A stretch of 64,000 nucleotides of DNA from Nocardioides sp. IC4_145 (GCF_011250565.1 NZ_JAANMS010000008.1:1-64000); one strand, 5' to 3'; shown: positions 26,947 to 36,570, numbered from the stretch's first letter. The notes: generated from the letters alone by a model not told the origin. Numbers and translations: made by a program.

Positions 26947-27183
26947 TCAGATGTGGACGACCGGGCAGGTGAGCGTCCGGGTGATCCCGTCGAGGGTCTG
27001 CACCTTGGCGACCACGAGCTTGCCGAGCTCGTCGACGTTGCGCGCCTCGGCGCGGACGATGACGTCGTAGGGGCCCGTGACGTCCTCGGCGAGGGTGACA
27101 CCCTTGACCTGCGCGATCTCGCGGGCGACCTCGGCGGCCTTGCCGACGTCGGTCTGGATCAGGATGTACGCCTGGACGACCAT
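26947..27183 (-). CDS. Stand-alone Lrp/AsnC ligand-binding (RAM) domain protein
   Basis: This 78-residue protein is only the effector/oligomerisation half of an Lrp/AsnC regulator (MVVQAYILIQTDVGKAAEVA, GPYDVIVRAEARN, ITRTLTCPVVHI). It has no helix-turn-helix. The ATG at 27183 follows GGGAGAG, and a -10 TAGGTT lies upstream on the minus strand near 27230. Such demi-Lrp proteins may bind amino acids or modulate full-length Lrp. It is divergent from thiL. Confidence 0.88.
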   Translation of the reverse strand: MVVQAYILIQTDVGKAAEVAREIAQVKGVTLAEDVTGPYDVIVRAEARNVDELGKLVVAKVQTLDGITRTLTCPVVHI

Positions 27184-27299
27184 CGTGGTGCTCTCCCTGC
27201 TGGTGGACGGAGGTTCGGCGGTCAACCTACCGCGTGCCCCGCGACCGACGACAGCCCGGCGGGCGCGGCGGAGCGATCGGCGTCTGGTGGGATGGGGCC

Positions 27300-28271
27300 A
27301 TGGCTGCTCCTGACCCGTTCCCCGCCGGCGCGACCCTCGCCGACGTCGGCGAGTTCGGGCTGATCGGCGAGCTCACCCGGTTCTTCGAGCAGGGCGAGCA
27401 CGTCCTGGTCGGGCCCGGCGACGACGCGGCCGTCCTGCGAGTGCGCACCGGCCACGTCGTGGTCTCCACCGACCTCATGGTCGAGGGGCGGCACTTCCGC
27501 CGCGAGTGGTCCACCGCCGAGGACGTCGGGCACCGCGCGGCCGCGCAGAACCTCTCCGACATCAACGCCATGGGCGGCCGCGCCACCTCGCTGACCGTCG
27601 GGCTGGCCGCGCCGGCCGACCTCGAGGCGCAGTGGGCCCTGGACTTCGCCCGCGGCTTCGCCGACGAGTGCGCGCTCGTCGGCGCCAGCGTCGTCGGGGG
27701 AGACGTGACCCGGGCCGACCAGGTCGTCGTCGCCGTGACCGTCCTGGGCGCCTGCACCGTCTCCCCGGTGCTGCGCTCGGGCGCCCGCCCCGGCGACGTG
27801 CTGGCGCTGCACGGCCGCCAGGGCTGGGCCGCCGGCGGGCTGGCGGTCCTGGGCCGCGGCTTCCGCTCCCCGCGGGTGCTGGTCGAGGCCTACCGCCGCC
27901 CCACCCCGCCGTACGACGCCGGGCTGGTCGCCGCGGAGGCCGGTGCGACCTCGATGATCGACGTCTCCGACGGCCTGCTCGCGGAGGCGGGCCACCTCGC
28001 GTCCGCCTCCGACGTGGCGATCGACGTCCGGCGCGGCGCGTTCGAGGTGCCCGAGCCGCTGCACGCGGTCGGTGCCGCCCTCGGTGCGGACCCGCTCTCG
28101 TTCGTGCTCGGAGGAGGGGACGACCACGCGCTCCTGGCGACGTTCGCGCCCGCCGACGTGCCGGACGGCTGGGCGGTCGTCGGCGAGGTCGTCGAGCCCG
28201 GCGACGCCGGCGCCGTGGTCACCATCGACGGCGCGCCCCACGACGGCCCGACCGGCTGGACCCACTTCTGA
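27300..28271 (+). CDS. thiL: Thiamine-monophosphate kinase
   Basis: This 323-residue enzyme of the AIR-synthetase-related fold phosphorylates thiamine monophosphate to the diphosphate. Visible are VGPGDDAAVL, STDLMVEGRHFR, NLSDINAMGG, MIDVSDGLLAEAGH and VLGGGDDHALLATF. The ATG at 27300 is favoured over an in-frame start at 27234 because the family begins at about this point. No TPP riboswitch is seen upstream. A hairpin separates it from the convergent rpmB. Confidence 0.95.
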   Translation: MAAPDPFPAGATLADVGEFGLIGELTRFFEQGEHVLVGPGDDAAVLRVRTGHVVVSTDLMVEGRHFRREWSTAEDVGHRAAAQNLSDINAMGGRATSLTVGLAAPADLEAQWALDFARGFADECALVGASVVGGDVTRADQVVVAVTVLGACTVSPVLRSGARPGDVLALHGRQGWAAGGLAVLGRGFRSPRVLVEAYRRPTPPYDAGLVAAEAGATSMIDVSDGLLAEAGHLASASDVAIDVRRGAFEVPEPLHAVGAALGADPLSFVLGGGDDHALLATFAPADVPDGWAVVGEVVEPGDAGAVVTIDGAPHDGPTGWTHF

Positions 28272-28321
28272 GCCGAGGTGGCACGCCCGCAGGGGCGAGG
28301 TGGCACCGCTCGCGGACGAGA

Positions 28322-28357
28322 CGAGAGGCCGCCACCCCGAAGGGTGACGGCCTCTCG
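28322..28357. terminator. Bidirectional hairpin terminator between thiL and rpmB
   Basis: CGAGAGGCCG and CGGCCTCTCG form the outer stem, and ACCC/GGGT form an inner stem around CGAA. It lies between convergent genes. Just before it the sequence CGAGGTGGCAC occurs twice (28275 region and 28298 region). Confidence 0.75.
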
Positions 28358-28382
28358 CGTGAAGCTGTGGAGGACGCTCGCG

Positions 28383-28568
28383 TCAGCGAGTGACCTTCCC
28401 GGCCTTGAGGCAGCCGGTGCAGACGTTGAGCCGCTTGGGCGTCCCGTTGACGGTCGCACGAACCCGCTGGATGTTGGGGTCGAAACGACGCTTCGTGATC
28501 TTGCGCGACCACGGCCGGTTGTTGCCGAAGCCAGGCTTCTTGGCGCAGATGTCGCAGACGGCAGCCAC
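28383..28568 (-). CDS. rpmB: 50S ribosomal protein L28 (zinc-binding form)
   Basis: This 61-residue L28 (start GTG at 28568, reading MAAVCDICAKKPGFGNNRP) keeps both Cys pairs, CDIC at residues 5-8 and CTGC near the C-terminus. It is therefore the zinc-containing C+ paralogue; many actinobacteria also encode a C- copy for zinc limitation. A -10-like TATTCT (28631-28626, minus strand) lies upstream. The gene is single and divergent from the fakA-like gene. Confidence 0.95.
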   Translation of the reverse strand: MAAVCDICAKKPGFGNNRPWSRKITKRRFDPNIQRVRATVNGTPKRLNVCTGCLKAGKVTR

Positions 28569-28729
28569 CGTGAACTCCTGATGATCGATTGCGTGTGAGG
28601 GGCCCGGCGAGCGGGCAACCGGACGAGAATATCCGACACCCGGGTCCGCCGGGAAATCGCGGCCCGAGGCCATACCCTGTCTCCTCATCATCCCCGCAGG
28701 GGCCGCCCACGACCAAGCCGAGGACGCCG

Positions 28730-30391
28730 ATGGAGGAAGTGCCGGGCCGCGGCGCCATCTCGCTGGCGGTCGTGCTGCGCTTCGTGGACATCGCCGTCGA
28801 GGCGCTGGCCGAGGCGCGCGAGGAGGTCGACGCCCTCAACGTCTACCCCGTGCCGGACGGCGACACGGGCACCAACATGTGGCTGACCGTCTCCGCCGCG
28901 CGCGACGCGGTGCGCGAGGCGACCGGCGGCGGCGACCCCGCGGCGGAGATCGGCCCGGCCCTGGCGGCGCTCGCCCGCGGCGCACTCCTGGGGGCGCACG
29001 GCAACTCGGGGGTCATCTTCAGCGAGATGCTCGGTGCGATCGCGCGGCGCCTCGCGGCCGGCACGCCCGACGAGCGCAACGCCGTGGTCATGGCCGAGGC
29101 GCTGCGGCAGGCCAACGAGGCGGCGTACGCCGCGGTGGGGCAGCCGGTCGAGGGCACCATGCTCACCGTCGGCCGCGCCGCCGCGGACGCTGCGGCCGAG
29201 CGGGCGGCCGAGCCGGACGCCCGCGCCCGCGACGTGTTCGCCGCCGCGGCCGAGGCCGCCCGCGCCGCCCTGGCACGCACGCCGGAGCAGCTCGCCGTCC
29301 TGCGCGACGCGGGCGTCGTCGACGCCGGCGGCCGAGGGCTGAGCGTCGTGCTCGACGCCGCCGAGACGGTGCTGACCGGTCGACGACCGGTGCCGGTGAC
29401 GGTGCCGCTGGGCAGCCACGCGATCCCGCAGCCGGTCGCGCAGCAGCACGACCTGTCCCCGGACGGACCGTCGTACGAGGTGATGTACCTCCTCGACGCC
29501 GACGACGACCGGATCCCCCCGCTGCGCAAGGCGCTGGCCGACCTCGGCGACTCCCTCGTCGTGGTCGGCGGCGAGGGGCTGTGGAACGTCCACGTCCACG
29601 TCGACGACGTGGGCGCGGCGATCGAGGCCGGCATCGAGGCCGGCCGTCCGCACCGCGTGCGGGTCACCCACTTCGCCGAGCAGGTCGCCGAGAAGCGGCG
29701 CCGGACACCGACCCGCACGGGCCGCAAGGTCGTGGCGGTCGCCGCGGGCCCGGGCCTGGCCCGGTTGTTCGAGGACGCCGGCGCGGTCGTCGTGCACGGC
29801 GGCCCCGGCCGGCGGCCGAGCACCGGCGAGCTGCTCGAGGCGATCACCTCGTGCGGCGCCTCGGAGGTCGTCGTCCTGCCCAACGACCACGACTCGCTCC
29901 GGGTCGCGCAGGTCGCGGCGAGCACGGCCGAGAGCGACGCCCCCGGAGACCTGCGGGTCGCGGTGATCCCGACCCCGGCCCAGGTGTCGGGCCTGGCCGC
30001 GCTCGCGGTGCACGAGCCCGGCCGCTCCTTCGACCAGGACGTGCTCGAGATGACCGCGACCGCCCGGCACGCCCGCCAGGGCGCGGTCACGATCGCGGCC
30101 CGACGAGCGATGACGATGGCCGGCCCGTGCGAGGTGGGCGACGCCCTCGGGGTCGTGGCGGGCGACTTCGTCGTGGTCGGCGACGACCTGCTCGAGGTGG
30201 CCACGCAGGTGCTCGAGCGGCTGCTCGGCGGTGGCGGGGAGCTGGTCACGATCGTCGCGGGGGCCGAGGACGCCGACGCCGCGCTGGCCACTCGCTGCGC
30301 CGGCTGGGTCGAGGAACGGCACCCCGCTGTCGACGTCGTCGTGTACGACGGTGGCCAGGAGCGCTACCCGCTGCTGGTCGCGGTGGAGTGA
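28730..30391 (+). CDS. fakA: DAK2/DegV-domain protein, FakA (YloV)-like fatty acid kinase ATP-binding subunit
   Basis: This 553-residue protein has an N-terminal DhaL-type ATP domain (residues 10-210, NVYPVPDGDTGTNM with the Mg-binding Asp residues and GAHGNSGVIFSEML), a middle domain and a C-terminal DegV-like part (GLARLFEDAG, LPNDHDSLRVAQ, VVYDGGQERYPLLVAVE). FakA phosphorylates fatty acids carried by FakB. No fakB is in the window, so activity is inferred from the family. A -10 TACCCT lies at 28673-28678. It is followed 28 bases on by recG, a common neighbour. Confidence 0.86.
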   Translation: MEEVPGRGAISLAVVLRFVDIAVEALAEAREEVDALNVYPVPDGDTGTNMWLTVSAARDAVREATGGGDPAAEIGPALAALARGALLGAHGNSGVIFSEMLGAIARRLAAGTPDERNAVVMAEALRQANEAAYAAVGQPVEGTMLTVGRAAADAAAERAAEPDARARDVFAAAAEAARAALARTPEQLAVLRDAGVVDAGGRGLSVVLDAAETVLTGRRPVPVTVPLGSHAIPQPVAQQHDLSPDGPSYEVMYLLDADDDRIPPLRKALADLGDSLVVVGGEGLWNVHVHVDDVGAAIEAGIEAGRPHRVRVTHFAEQVAEKRRRTPTRTGRKVVAVAAGPGLARLFEDAGAVVVHGGPGRRPSTGELLEAITSCGASEVVVLPNDHDSLRVAQVAASTAESDAPGDLRVAVIPTPAQVSGLAALAVHEPGRSFDQDVLEMTATARHARQGAVTIAARRAMTMAGPCEVGDALGVVAGDFVVVGDDLLEVATQVLERLLGGGGELVTIVAGAEDADAALATRCAGWVEERHPAVDVVVYDGGQERYPLLVAVE

Positions 30392-30419
30392 GCGCACGGG
30401 TGAGGGGAGCAGCCGCCGC

Positions 30420-32687
30420 GTGATCACCGTCGACACCCCGGTCGCCGCCGTGCTCGGCGACCACAAGGGCAAGCGCGCCAAGATCGAGGACAAGCTGGGC
30501 ATCCGCACGGTCGGGGACCTGCTGCGCCACTTCCCGCGGCGGTACGTCGAGACCAAGGAGCTCACCAAGGTCGACGAGCTGGAGCCCGGCGAGGTGGTCA
30601 CCGTCGTCGGCGAGGTCGTCTCCTCCGACGTGCGCACCTACACCGACCGCCGCACCGGCCGCACGGCGTACCGCCTCGACGTGGTGCTGACCACCGACGG
30701 CCCGCGGCTGCGGATGTCGTTCTTCGCGAAGGGCCGCGGCGTCGCCGAGTGGAACGCCCGCCGCCTCGCGGTCGGCCGCCGGGGGCTGTTCGTCGGCAGC
30801 GCGAGCGTCTTCCGCGGCGACTGGCAGCTGACCAACCCCACGATGGTGCTCTTCGGCGCCGGCCCCGAGGGCAGCGGCCCCGAGGGCTCCGACGCGGAGG
30901 CGGAACTCGACGCGATGGGCGCGCTCTACCCGATCTACCCGCTGACCAGCGGCGTGGAGTCGTGGGACCTGCAGCGCGCGATCACCTTCGCCCGCAGCGT
31001 CCTCGACGACGTGCCGGAGGTGCTGCCCGCCGACGTCCGCGAGGAGCACGACCTCCTGCCCGCCCGCAAGGCCCTGGACTGGGTCCACGCGCCCGACGAC
31101 CGCCGCCAGGTCGGTGCGGCGCTGAAGCGCTACCGCTTCGAGGAGGCGCTGGTCACCCAGCTCGTCCTGGCGCGCCGCCGCCGCGCGCTCCGGGCGCTCG
31201 GCGCGCAGGCCCGGACGGGCGGGGACGGCGGCCTGCTCGCGGCGTTCGACGCCCGGCTGCCCTTCGAGCTCACCGCCGGCCAGCGGGCGGTGGGGGAGGA
31301 GATCGAGCGGGACCTCGCCGAGCCGCACCCGATGAACCGCCTCCTCCAGGGAGAGGTCGGCTCCGGCAAGACGCTCGTGGCGCTGCGCGCGATGCTGCGT
31401 GTCGTCGACTCCGGCGGCCAGGCGGCGCTGCTCGCACCCACCGAGGTCCTCGCCCAGCAGCACCACCGCTCGATCACCGCCATGCTCGGCGACCTCGCCA
31501 CCGGCGGCATGCTCGGCGGACCGGCCGAGGCGACCGCGGTCGAGCTGCTGACCGGGTCGATGACCAAGGGCCAGCGCACCGAGCCGCTGCTGCGGATCGC
31601 CTCCGGCGAGGCCGGCATCGTCATCGGCACCCACGCCCTGCTGGAGGAGAACGTCTCCTTCTTCGACCTCGGTCTCGTCGTCGTCGACGAGCAGCACCGC
31701 TTCGGCGTCGAGCAGCGCGCGGCGCTGACCGGCAAGGCCGGCACCCCGCCGCACGTGCTGGTCATGACGGCCACCCCGATCCCGCGGACGGTCGCGATGA
31801 CGGTCTTCGGCGACCTTGAGACCTCCACGCTCACCGAGCTCCCCGCCGGTCGGGCCCCGATCCAGACCAACGTCGTCCCGGTGGCCGAGCACCCCGGCTG
31901 GATGGGCCGGGTGTGGGAGCGCGTGCGCGAGGAGGTGGCCGCCGGCCACCAGGTGTACGTCGTGTGCCCCCGCATCGCGGGCGACGAGCTCGAGCAGGGC
32001 GGCGAGGACGCGCCGGACGGCGACCCGGACGAGCCGGAGGCCGCTGCGCCGAAGAAGGCGCAGCAACCGCAGGGCCCGCCGCTCGCGGCGGTCGAGGAGG
32101 TCGTCGCCGACCTGGCCGAGGGCGCGCTCGCCGGCCTCCGGGTCGCCCCGCTCCACGGCCGGATGGCCCCGGACGAGAAGGAGCGCACGATGCGCACCTT
32201 CGCCGCCGGCGGCATCGACGTGCTGGTGTCCACGACGGTCATCGAGGTCGGTGTCGACGTCGCCAACGCCACCACGATGGTCCTGCTCGACGCCGACCGG
32301 TTCGGCGTCTCGCAGCTGCACCAGCTGCGCGGCCGGGTCGGCCGCGGCGGGCTGCCGGGCCTCTGCCTGCTGGTCTCGCGCGCCGAGGCCGGCACGCCCG
32401 CCCGCCAGCGCCTCGAGGCGGTGGCCGCGACGACCGACGGCTTCGAGCTGAGCCGGGTCGACCTGGAGCAGCGGCGTGAGGGCGACGTCCTGGGCGCGAG
32501 CCAGTCGGGCTACCGCTCCAGCCTGCAGAACCTCCGGGTGCTGCGCGACGAGAAGACGATCGTGGCGGCCCGGAGCACCGCCGACGCGCTGCTCGACCGC
32601 GACCCCGAGCTCGCCGATTCCCCGGGCCTCGCCGCCGCCGTCCGCGACATGGAGCTCGCCGCCGGCGGGTTCATCGAGAAGTCGTGA
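30420..32687 (+). CDS. recG: ATP-dependent DNA helicase RecG
   Basis: This 755-residue branch-migration helicase rescues stalled forks. It has an N-terminal wedge/OB domain (about residues 50-160), Walker A GEVGSGKTLVAL, the DEQH box VVDEQHRFGV, MTATPIPRT and a helicase C domain with STTVIEVGVDVANATTMV and QLRGRVGRGG. A Glu/Pro/Ala-rich insert sits near residue 530-560. GTG 30420 (VITVDTPV) fits the family start. It is upstream of rsmD with an 8-base gap. Confidence 0.96.
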   Translation: MITVDTPVAAVLGDHKGKRAKIEDKLGIRTVGDLLRHFPRRYVETKELTKVDELEPGEVVTVVGEVVSSDVRTYTDRRTGRTAYRLDVVLTTDGPRLRMSFFAKGRGVAEWNARRLAVGRRGLFVGSASVFRGDWQLTNPTMVLFGAGPEGSGPEGSDAEAELDAMGALYPIYPLTSGVESWDLQRAITFARSVLDDVPEVLPADVREEHDLLPARKALDWVHAPDDRRQVGAALKRYRFEEALVTQLVLARRRRALRALGAQARTGGDGGLLAAFDARLPFELTAGQRAVGEEIERDLAEPHPMNRLLQGEVGSGKTLVALRAMLRVVDSGGQAALLAPTEVLAQQHHRSITAMLGDLATGGMLGGPAEATAVELLTGSMTKGQRTEPLLRIASGEAGIVIGTHALLEENVSFFDLGLVVVDEQHRFGVEQRAALTGKAGTPPHVLVMTATPIPRTVAMTVFGDLETSTLTELPAGRAPIQTNVVPVAEHPGWMGRVWERVREEVAAGHQVYVVCPRIAGDELEQGGEDAPDGDPDEPEAAAPKKAQQPQGPPLAAVEEVVADLAEGALAGLRVAPLHGRMAPDEKERTMRTFAAGGIDVLVSTTVIEVGVDVANATTMVLLDADRFGVSQLHQLRGRVGRGGLPGLCLLVSRAEAGTPARQRLEAVAATTDGFELSRVDLEQRREGDVLGASQSGYRSSLQNLRVLRDEKTIVAARSTADALLDRDPELADSPGLAAAVRDMELAAGGFIEKS

Positions 32688-32694
32688 GCGCGCA

Positions 32695-33300
32695 GTGACC
32701 AGGATCATCGGGGGCAGCGCCGGCGGCCGGCGGATCGCGACCCCGCGCGGCGCCGCCACCCGCCCGACCAGCGACCGCGTGCGCGAGGCGCTCTTCTCCG
32801 CGATCGAGGCGTGGTGCGGCTCGCTGCAGGGCCTGCGGTTCCTGGACCTCTACGCCGGGTCCGGCGCCGTCGGGCTCGAGGCGTGGTCGCGCGGCGCCGG
32901 CGTCGTCACGCTCGTCGAGCAGGACCGCCGGACCGCGGCGCTCGTCCGGCAGAACGCCCGCACGCTGGGGTTCGCCCGCGCCGACGTCGTGGCCGCCTCC
33001 GTCGGGACCACGCTGCACCGGCCACCGACCGCGCCGTACGACGTGGTGTTCAGCGACCCGCCGTACCCCCTGGAGGAGGCGAGCCTCGCGCGCGACCTCG
33101 CGGCGCTCGTCGAGAACGGCTGGCTCGTGCCGGACGCGCTGGTCGTCGTCGAGCGCTCCGCGCGCAGCCCCGAGCCCACCTGGCCGACCGGCATCGAGCC
33201 GGTCCGCGAGCGCCGCTACGGCGAGACCGTGCTCTGGTACGGTCGCGCCGCCCACGCCACGGACGAGCCGTCCCCCGACGAGCCGTCCTCCGAGGACTAG
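32695..33300 (+). CDS. rsmD: 16S rRNA (guanine(966)-N2)-methyltransferase
   Basis: This 201-residue SAM-dependent methylase has the opening RIIGGSAGGRRI, TRPTSDRVREALFSAI, the SAM motif FLDLYAGSGAVGLEA and the catalytic SDPPYP. It modifies G966 of 16S rRNA. A short acidic tail (DEPSPDEPSSED) follows the fold. The rsmD-coaD pair is widely conserved. Confidence 0.95.
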   Translation: MTRIIGGSAGGRRIATPRGAATRPTSDRVREALFSAIEAWCGSLQGLRFLDLYAGSGAVGLEAWSRGAGVVTLVEQDRRTAALVRQNARTLGFARADVVAASVGTTLHRPPTAPYDVVFSDPPYPLEEASLARDLAALVENGWLVPDALVVVERSARSPEPTWPTGIEPVRERRYGETVLWYGRAAHATDEPSPDEPSSED

Positions 33301-33313
33301 AGCGGAGCCGCAC

Positions 33314-33808
33314 GTGCGCCGAGCCGTCTGCCCGGGGTCGTTCGACCCCGTCCACCACGGGCACCTCGACGTCGTGGGACGGGCCTCGGTCCTCTTCGAC
33401 GAGGTCGTCGTGGCCGTCGGGGTCAACGCCTCGAAGAGCCGGCTCTTCGGCCCCGAGGAGCGCCTCGCGATGCTCGAGGAGGCGTGCGCGGAGTGGGACA
33501 ACGTCCGCGTCGACGGGTTCACGGGGCTGCTGACGACCTACTGCGCGGAGAACGACGTGCGCGCGATCGTGAAGGGCCTGCGCGGCGCCGGCGACTTCGA
33601 GTACGAGCTGCCCATGGCGCACATGAACTCCTCGCTCACCGGCGTCGACACTGTCTTCGTGCCCACCCGCCCCGAGTGGTCGTTCCTGTCCAGCAGCCTG
33701 GTGAAGGAGGTCGCCGCGTTCGGCGGCGACGTCGCCCCGTTCGTGCCCGCGCCGGTGCTGGAGCGGCTCACCGCGCGGCTCGCGGAACGGCGTGCGCACG
33801 GTGCCTGA
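33314..33808 (+). CDS. coaD: Phosphopantetheine adenylyltransferase
   Basis: This 164-residue nucleotidyltransferase performs the fourth step of coenzyme A synthesis. The HxGH motif is in CPGSFDPVHHGHLDVVGRA, the KMSKS-like element is the SSSLVKEVA stretch, and KGLRGAGDFEYELPMAHMN binds pantetheine phosphate. GTG 33314 starts 14 bases after rsmD. Confidence 0.97.
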   Translation: MRRAVCPGSFDPVHHGHLDVVGRASVLFDEVVVAVGVNASKSRLFGPEERLAMLEEACAEWDNVRVDGFTGLLTTYCAENDVRAIVKGLRGAGDFEYELPMAHMNSSLTGVDTVFVPTRPEWSFLSSSLVKEVAAFGGDVAPFVPAPVLERLTARLAERRAHGA

Positions 33809-33864
33809 CAGCACCCTTCGTCCGACCCCCCGTCCGGCCTCCGAACCTGCCCCTGAGCAGCGTT

Positions 33865-33894
33865 TTGTCCGATCCTCGGCCCGGCGGTTAGGCT
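33865..33894 (+). promoter_or_regulatory. Promoter for DUF177-rpmF-rnc-mutM (TTGTCC-18-TAGGCT)
   Basis: A -35 TTGTCC (33865-33870) and a -10 TAGGCT (33889-33894) are spaced by 18 bases. Transcription would start only about 10 bases before the GTG at 33911. Confidence 0.5.
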
Positions 33895-33910
33895 TCTCGC
33901 TGATCTGTAC

Positions 33911-34498
33911 GTGCCCGGACCCGGAAGTGATCTCCTGAAAAGCCTGGACCCGAGAGCGCCGCTCGTGCTCGACACCCGCGAGCTCGGCCGCCGCCCGGGG
34001 TCCCAGCGACAGGTGACGCGGACGGTGCCGGCACCGCCAGATCTGGGCATCGAAGTCCTCAAGGTCACCGAGGGGTCGCCGGTCGAGCTCGACCTGCGCC
34101 TCGAGGCGGTCATGGAGGGTGTGCTGGTGACGGGCACGGCGCGAGCCGTGCTCGAGGGCGAGTGCGCACGGTGCCTGGAGCCGATCGAGGACGACACCGA
34201 GGTCACGTTCCAGGAGCTGTTCGTCTACGACGACCCTGCTCACCGGGGCGACCCCGACGAGGACGACGAGGTCAGCACGCTCGAGGACGACCTGCTCGAC
34301 CTCGAGCCGCTGCTGCGGGACGCGGTGGTGCTCGCACTGCCGTTCCAGCCCTTGTGCGAGGACGACTGTCCCGGGTTGTGCACCGAGTGCGGTGTGCGGC
34401 TCGAGGACCCGGACCACTCGCACGAGGCGCCGGTCGACCCGCGGTGGGCGGGTCTCGCGGCCCTGAAGGAAGACAGCAGCACCCGCTCGCAGGACTGA
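33911..34498 (+). CDS. DUF177/YceD family protein
   Basis: This 195-residue YceD-type protein has the family block [18 protein letters not shown] and the Cys-rich [13 protein letters not shown], probably a metal site, with an acidic middle stretch ([19 protein letters not shown]). DUF177 genes nearly always precede rpmF, as here (65 bases away). A role in 23S rRNA or ribosome maturation has been proposed in other organisms. The N-terminal dozen residues are poorly conserved in type, so the GTG start is moderately certain. Confidence 0.88.
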   Translation: MPGPGSDLLKSLDPRAPLVLDTRELGRRPGSQRQVTRTVPAPPDLGIEVLKVTEGSPVELDLRLEAVMEGVLVTGTARAVLEGECARCLEPIEDDTEVTFQELFVYDDPAHRGDPDEDDEVSTLEDDLLDLEPLLRDAVVLALPFQPLCEDDCPGLCTECGVRLEDPDHSHEAPVDPRWAGLAALKEDSSTRSQD

Positions 34499-34562
34499 AC
34501 CCGGTCCGCGAGCACGACCAGGAACGGCCGGCACCAACCGGTCCCAAACCGAGGAGAGAACA

Positions 34563-34748
34563 GTGGCAGTCCCGAAGCGGAAGATGTCGCGCAGCAACAC
34601 GCGTCACCGTCGGTCGGCCTGGAAGGCCGTCGCGCCCACCCTGGTGACCTGCGCGAACCCCGCCTGCGGTGCCAAGCACCTCCCGCACCGTGCGTGCGGC
34701 GAGTGCGGCCAGTACGGCGCTCGCGCCGACCGTCGTCAGGTCATCTGA
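34563..34748 (+). CDS. rpmF: 50S ribosomal protein L32
   Basis: This 61-residue protein reads [20 protein letters not shown] and has a zinc site of four Cys (TCANPACG and ACGECG). It has a strong ribosome site GAGGAGA before the ATG. It follows DUF177 and overlaps the probable start of rnc. Confidence 0.97.
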   Translation: MAVPKRKMSRSNTRHRRSAWKAVAPTLVTCANPACGAKHLPHRACGECGQYGARADRRQVI

Positions 34749-35506
34749 AGACCGGTCCCCTGACCAACTACAGCGAGCTGCGCGCGGCGCTCGGGGATCC
34801 GGAGCTGGACCCCGAGCTGCTCGAGCGTGCGCTCACGCACCGTTCGTACGCGTACGAGAACGGCGGCCTGCCGACCAACGAGCGCCTGGAGTTCCTGGGT
34901 GACTCGGTGCTCGGCGTCGTCGTGACCGAGACGCTCTACACGACCCACCCCGACCTCTCCGAGGGTCGGCTGGCCAAGCTCCGCGCCGCGGTCGTCAACG
35001 CCCGCGCGCTGGCCGAGGTGGGTCGTGCCATCGGCCTCGGCGAGCACGTGAAGCTCGGCCGCGGCGAGGAGTCGACGGGCGGTCGGGGCAAGGCCTCGAT
35101 CCTCTCCGACACCGTCGAGGCGGTCATCGGGGCCGTCCACCTCTCCGGTGGGGGCTTCGAGACCTCCGCCAAGGTCGTCCACCTCCTCTTCGACCCGCTC
35201 ATCGAGGCCGCGTCGGCGCTCGGTGCCGGTCTGGACTGGAAGACCTCGCTCCAGGAGCTCGCCGCCGAGCACGCCCTCGGCGTGCCCGAGTACGTCATCG
35301 AGGACGAGGGCCCCGACCACCAGAAGACCTTCACCGCGCAGGTCCGGGTCGGCGACCGGCTCTACGGCAACGGCGTGGGCCGCTCCAAGAAGGAGGCCGA
35401 GCAGGCCGCCGCGGAGACGGCGTACGGCGAGATCGCGGCCGCCCTCGGGGTCAGCGACCCCGCCGTCGACGCCGCCACGAGCGCCACCGGCCAGCAACCG
35501 GCCTGA
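34745..35506 (+). CDS. rnc: Ribonuclease III
   Basis: This dsRNA endonuclease has the signature [13 protein letters not shown] and downstream acidic residues ([12 protein letters not shown]), and a C-terminal dsRNA-binding domain ([31 protein letters not shown]). It processes rRNA precursors. Homology begins at about [15 protein letters not shown]. The only ATG/GTG/TTG codons upstream in frame are GTGs at 34694 and 34703, inside rpmF, giving an Arg-rich N-terminus that looks like a frame shadow. CTG at 34745, overlapping the rpmF stop as CTGA, or CTG at 34760, is more plausible. I give 34745; a GTG start is the alternative. Confidence 0.85.
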   Translation: MKTGPLTNYSELRAALGDPELDPELLERALTHRSYAYENGGLPTNERLEFLGDSVLGVVVTETLYTTHPDLSEGRLAKLRAAVVNARALAEVGRAIGLGEHVKLGRGEESTGGRGKASILSDTVEAVIGAVHLSGGGFETSAKVVHLLFDPLIEAASALGAGLDWKTSLQELAAEHALGVPEYVIEDEGPDHQKTFTAQVRVGDRLYGNGVGRSKKEAEQAAAETAYGEIAAALGVSDPAVDAATSATGQQPA

Positions 35507-35510
35507 TCCC

Positions 35511-36410
35511 GTGCCCGAGCTGCCGGAGGTCGAGGTCGTCCGGGCCGGCCTCGAGCGCCACGTGCTCGGCGCAACGATCACCCGCGTCGACGTCCTCCAC
35601 CCGCGTCCCGTCCGTCGCGACGCCCGCGGGCCGGAGGGCTTCGCGCAGGCGCTGGACGGCCGCCGGATCCTCGCGGCCCGCCGGCGCGGCAAGTACCTCT
35701 GGCTGCCGCTCGACGACGGCGACGCGTTGCTGGCGCACCTCGGCATGAGCGGCCAGCTGCTGGTGCAGCCGCCGGACGCTCCCGCGGAGCGGCACCTGCG
35801 GGTGCGGCTCGCGCTCGAGGGCGCCGACGAGGGCCGCGAGCTGCGCTTCGTCGACCAGCGGATGTTCGGCGGGCTGTCGGTCTCGACCGGCGGGGCCGAC
35901 CTGCCGCCGGAGATCGCCCACATCGCCCGCGACCCGCTCGACGAGCGGTTCGACCTCGCCGACGTCGTACGCCGCGTGCGCCGGCGCACCTCCGGGATCA
36001 AGCGGCTGCTGCTGGACCAGAACCTCGTCTCGGGCGTCGGCAACATCTACGCCGACGAGGCCCTGTGGCGCGCCCGCCTCCACGGCGACCGGCCGGGGGA
36101 GCGCCTGACCGGCCCGCAGGTGCGCGAGCTGGTCGGCCACGTCCGCGACGTGATGACCGACGCGCTGGCCCAGGGCGGCACGTCGTTCGACGCGCTCTAC
36201 GTCAACGTCAACGGCGAGTCCGGCTACTTCGACCGCTCGCTGCACGCCTACGGACGCGAGGGCGAGCCCTGCGACCGGTGCGGGACGCCGATCCGCCGGG
36301 TGGCGTTCATGAACCGCTCCTCCTACTTCTGCCCCCGCTGCCAGCCCGCTCCGCGACGCCGCCGGCCGCCGGCCGTCGGGGGACCGCCGGCGGTGCCCGT
36401 CCCGGAGTGA
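35511..36410 (+). CDS. mutM: Formamidopyrimidine-DNA glycosylase
   Basis: This 299-residue Fpg removes 8-oxoguanine. The essential Pro and Glu after the start are present ([15 protein letters not shown]), as are the catalytic Lys region ([10 protein letters not shown]), [16 protein letters not shown] (H2TH) and the C-terminal zinc finger CDRCGTPI...YFCPRCQ. The start must be GTG 35511, because Pro2 is the catalytic nucleophile after Met removal. A basic Pro-rich tail of about 20 residues follows the zinc finger. Confidence 0.96.
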   Translation: MPELPEVEVVRAGLERHVLGATITRVDVLHPRPVRRDARGPEGFAQALDGRRILAARRRGKYLWLPLDDGDALLAHLGMSGQLLVQPPDAPAERHLRVRLALEGADEGRELRFVDQRMFGGLSVSTGGADLPPEIAHIARDPLDERFDLADVVRRVRRRTSGIKRLLLDQNLVSGVGNIYADEALWRARLHGDRPGERLTGPQVRELVGHVRDVMTDALAQGGTSFDALYVNVNGESGYFDRSLHAYGREGEPCDRCGTPIRRVAFMNRSSYFCPRCQPAPRRRRPPAVGGPPAVPVPE

Positions 36411-36570
36411 CGCCGGATCGACGCCGGATTGACCCTGGGGCGCCGTGGTGGGACTCTTGAAGACGGCCCGCCCGCGTGCGGCCCTCGTCTCCGGCGGCCT
36501 CGACGCCGCCCCACGGTCCCCTCGCCGGGACCACCCCGCGCACGTCCACCTCGACCCGAAGGAACACTCC

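Noticed and set aside
27184-27299. TPP riboswitch before thiL
   Set aside because: No THI-box-like conserved segments can be seen in this short gap.
36421-36445. Tandem GACGCCGGATC/GACGCCGGATT after mutM as a mobile-element footprint
   Set aside because: Two 11-base copies are too short and isolated to support this.
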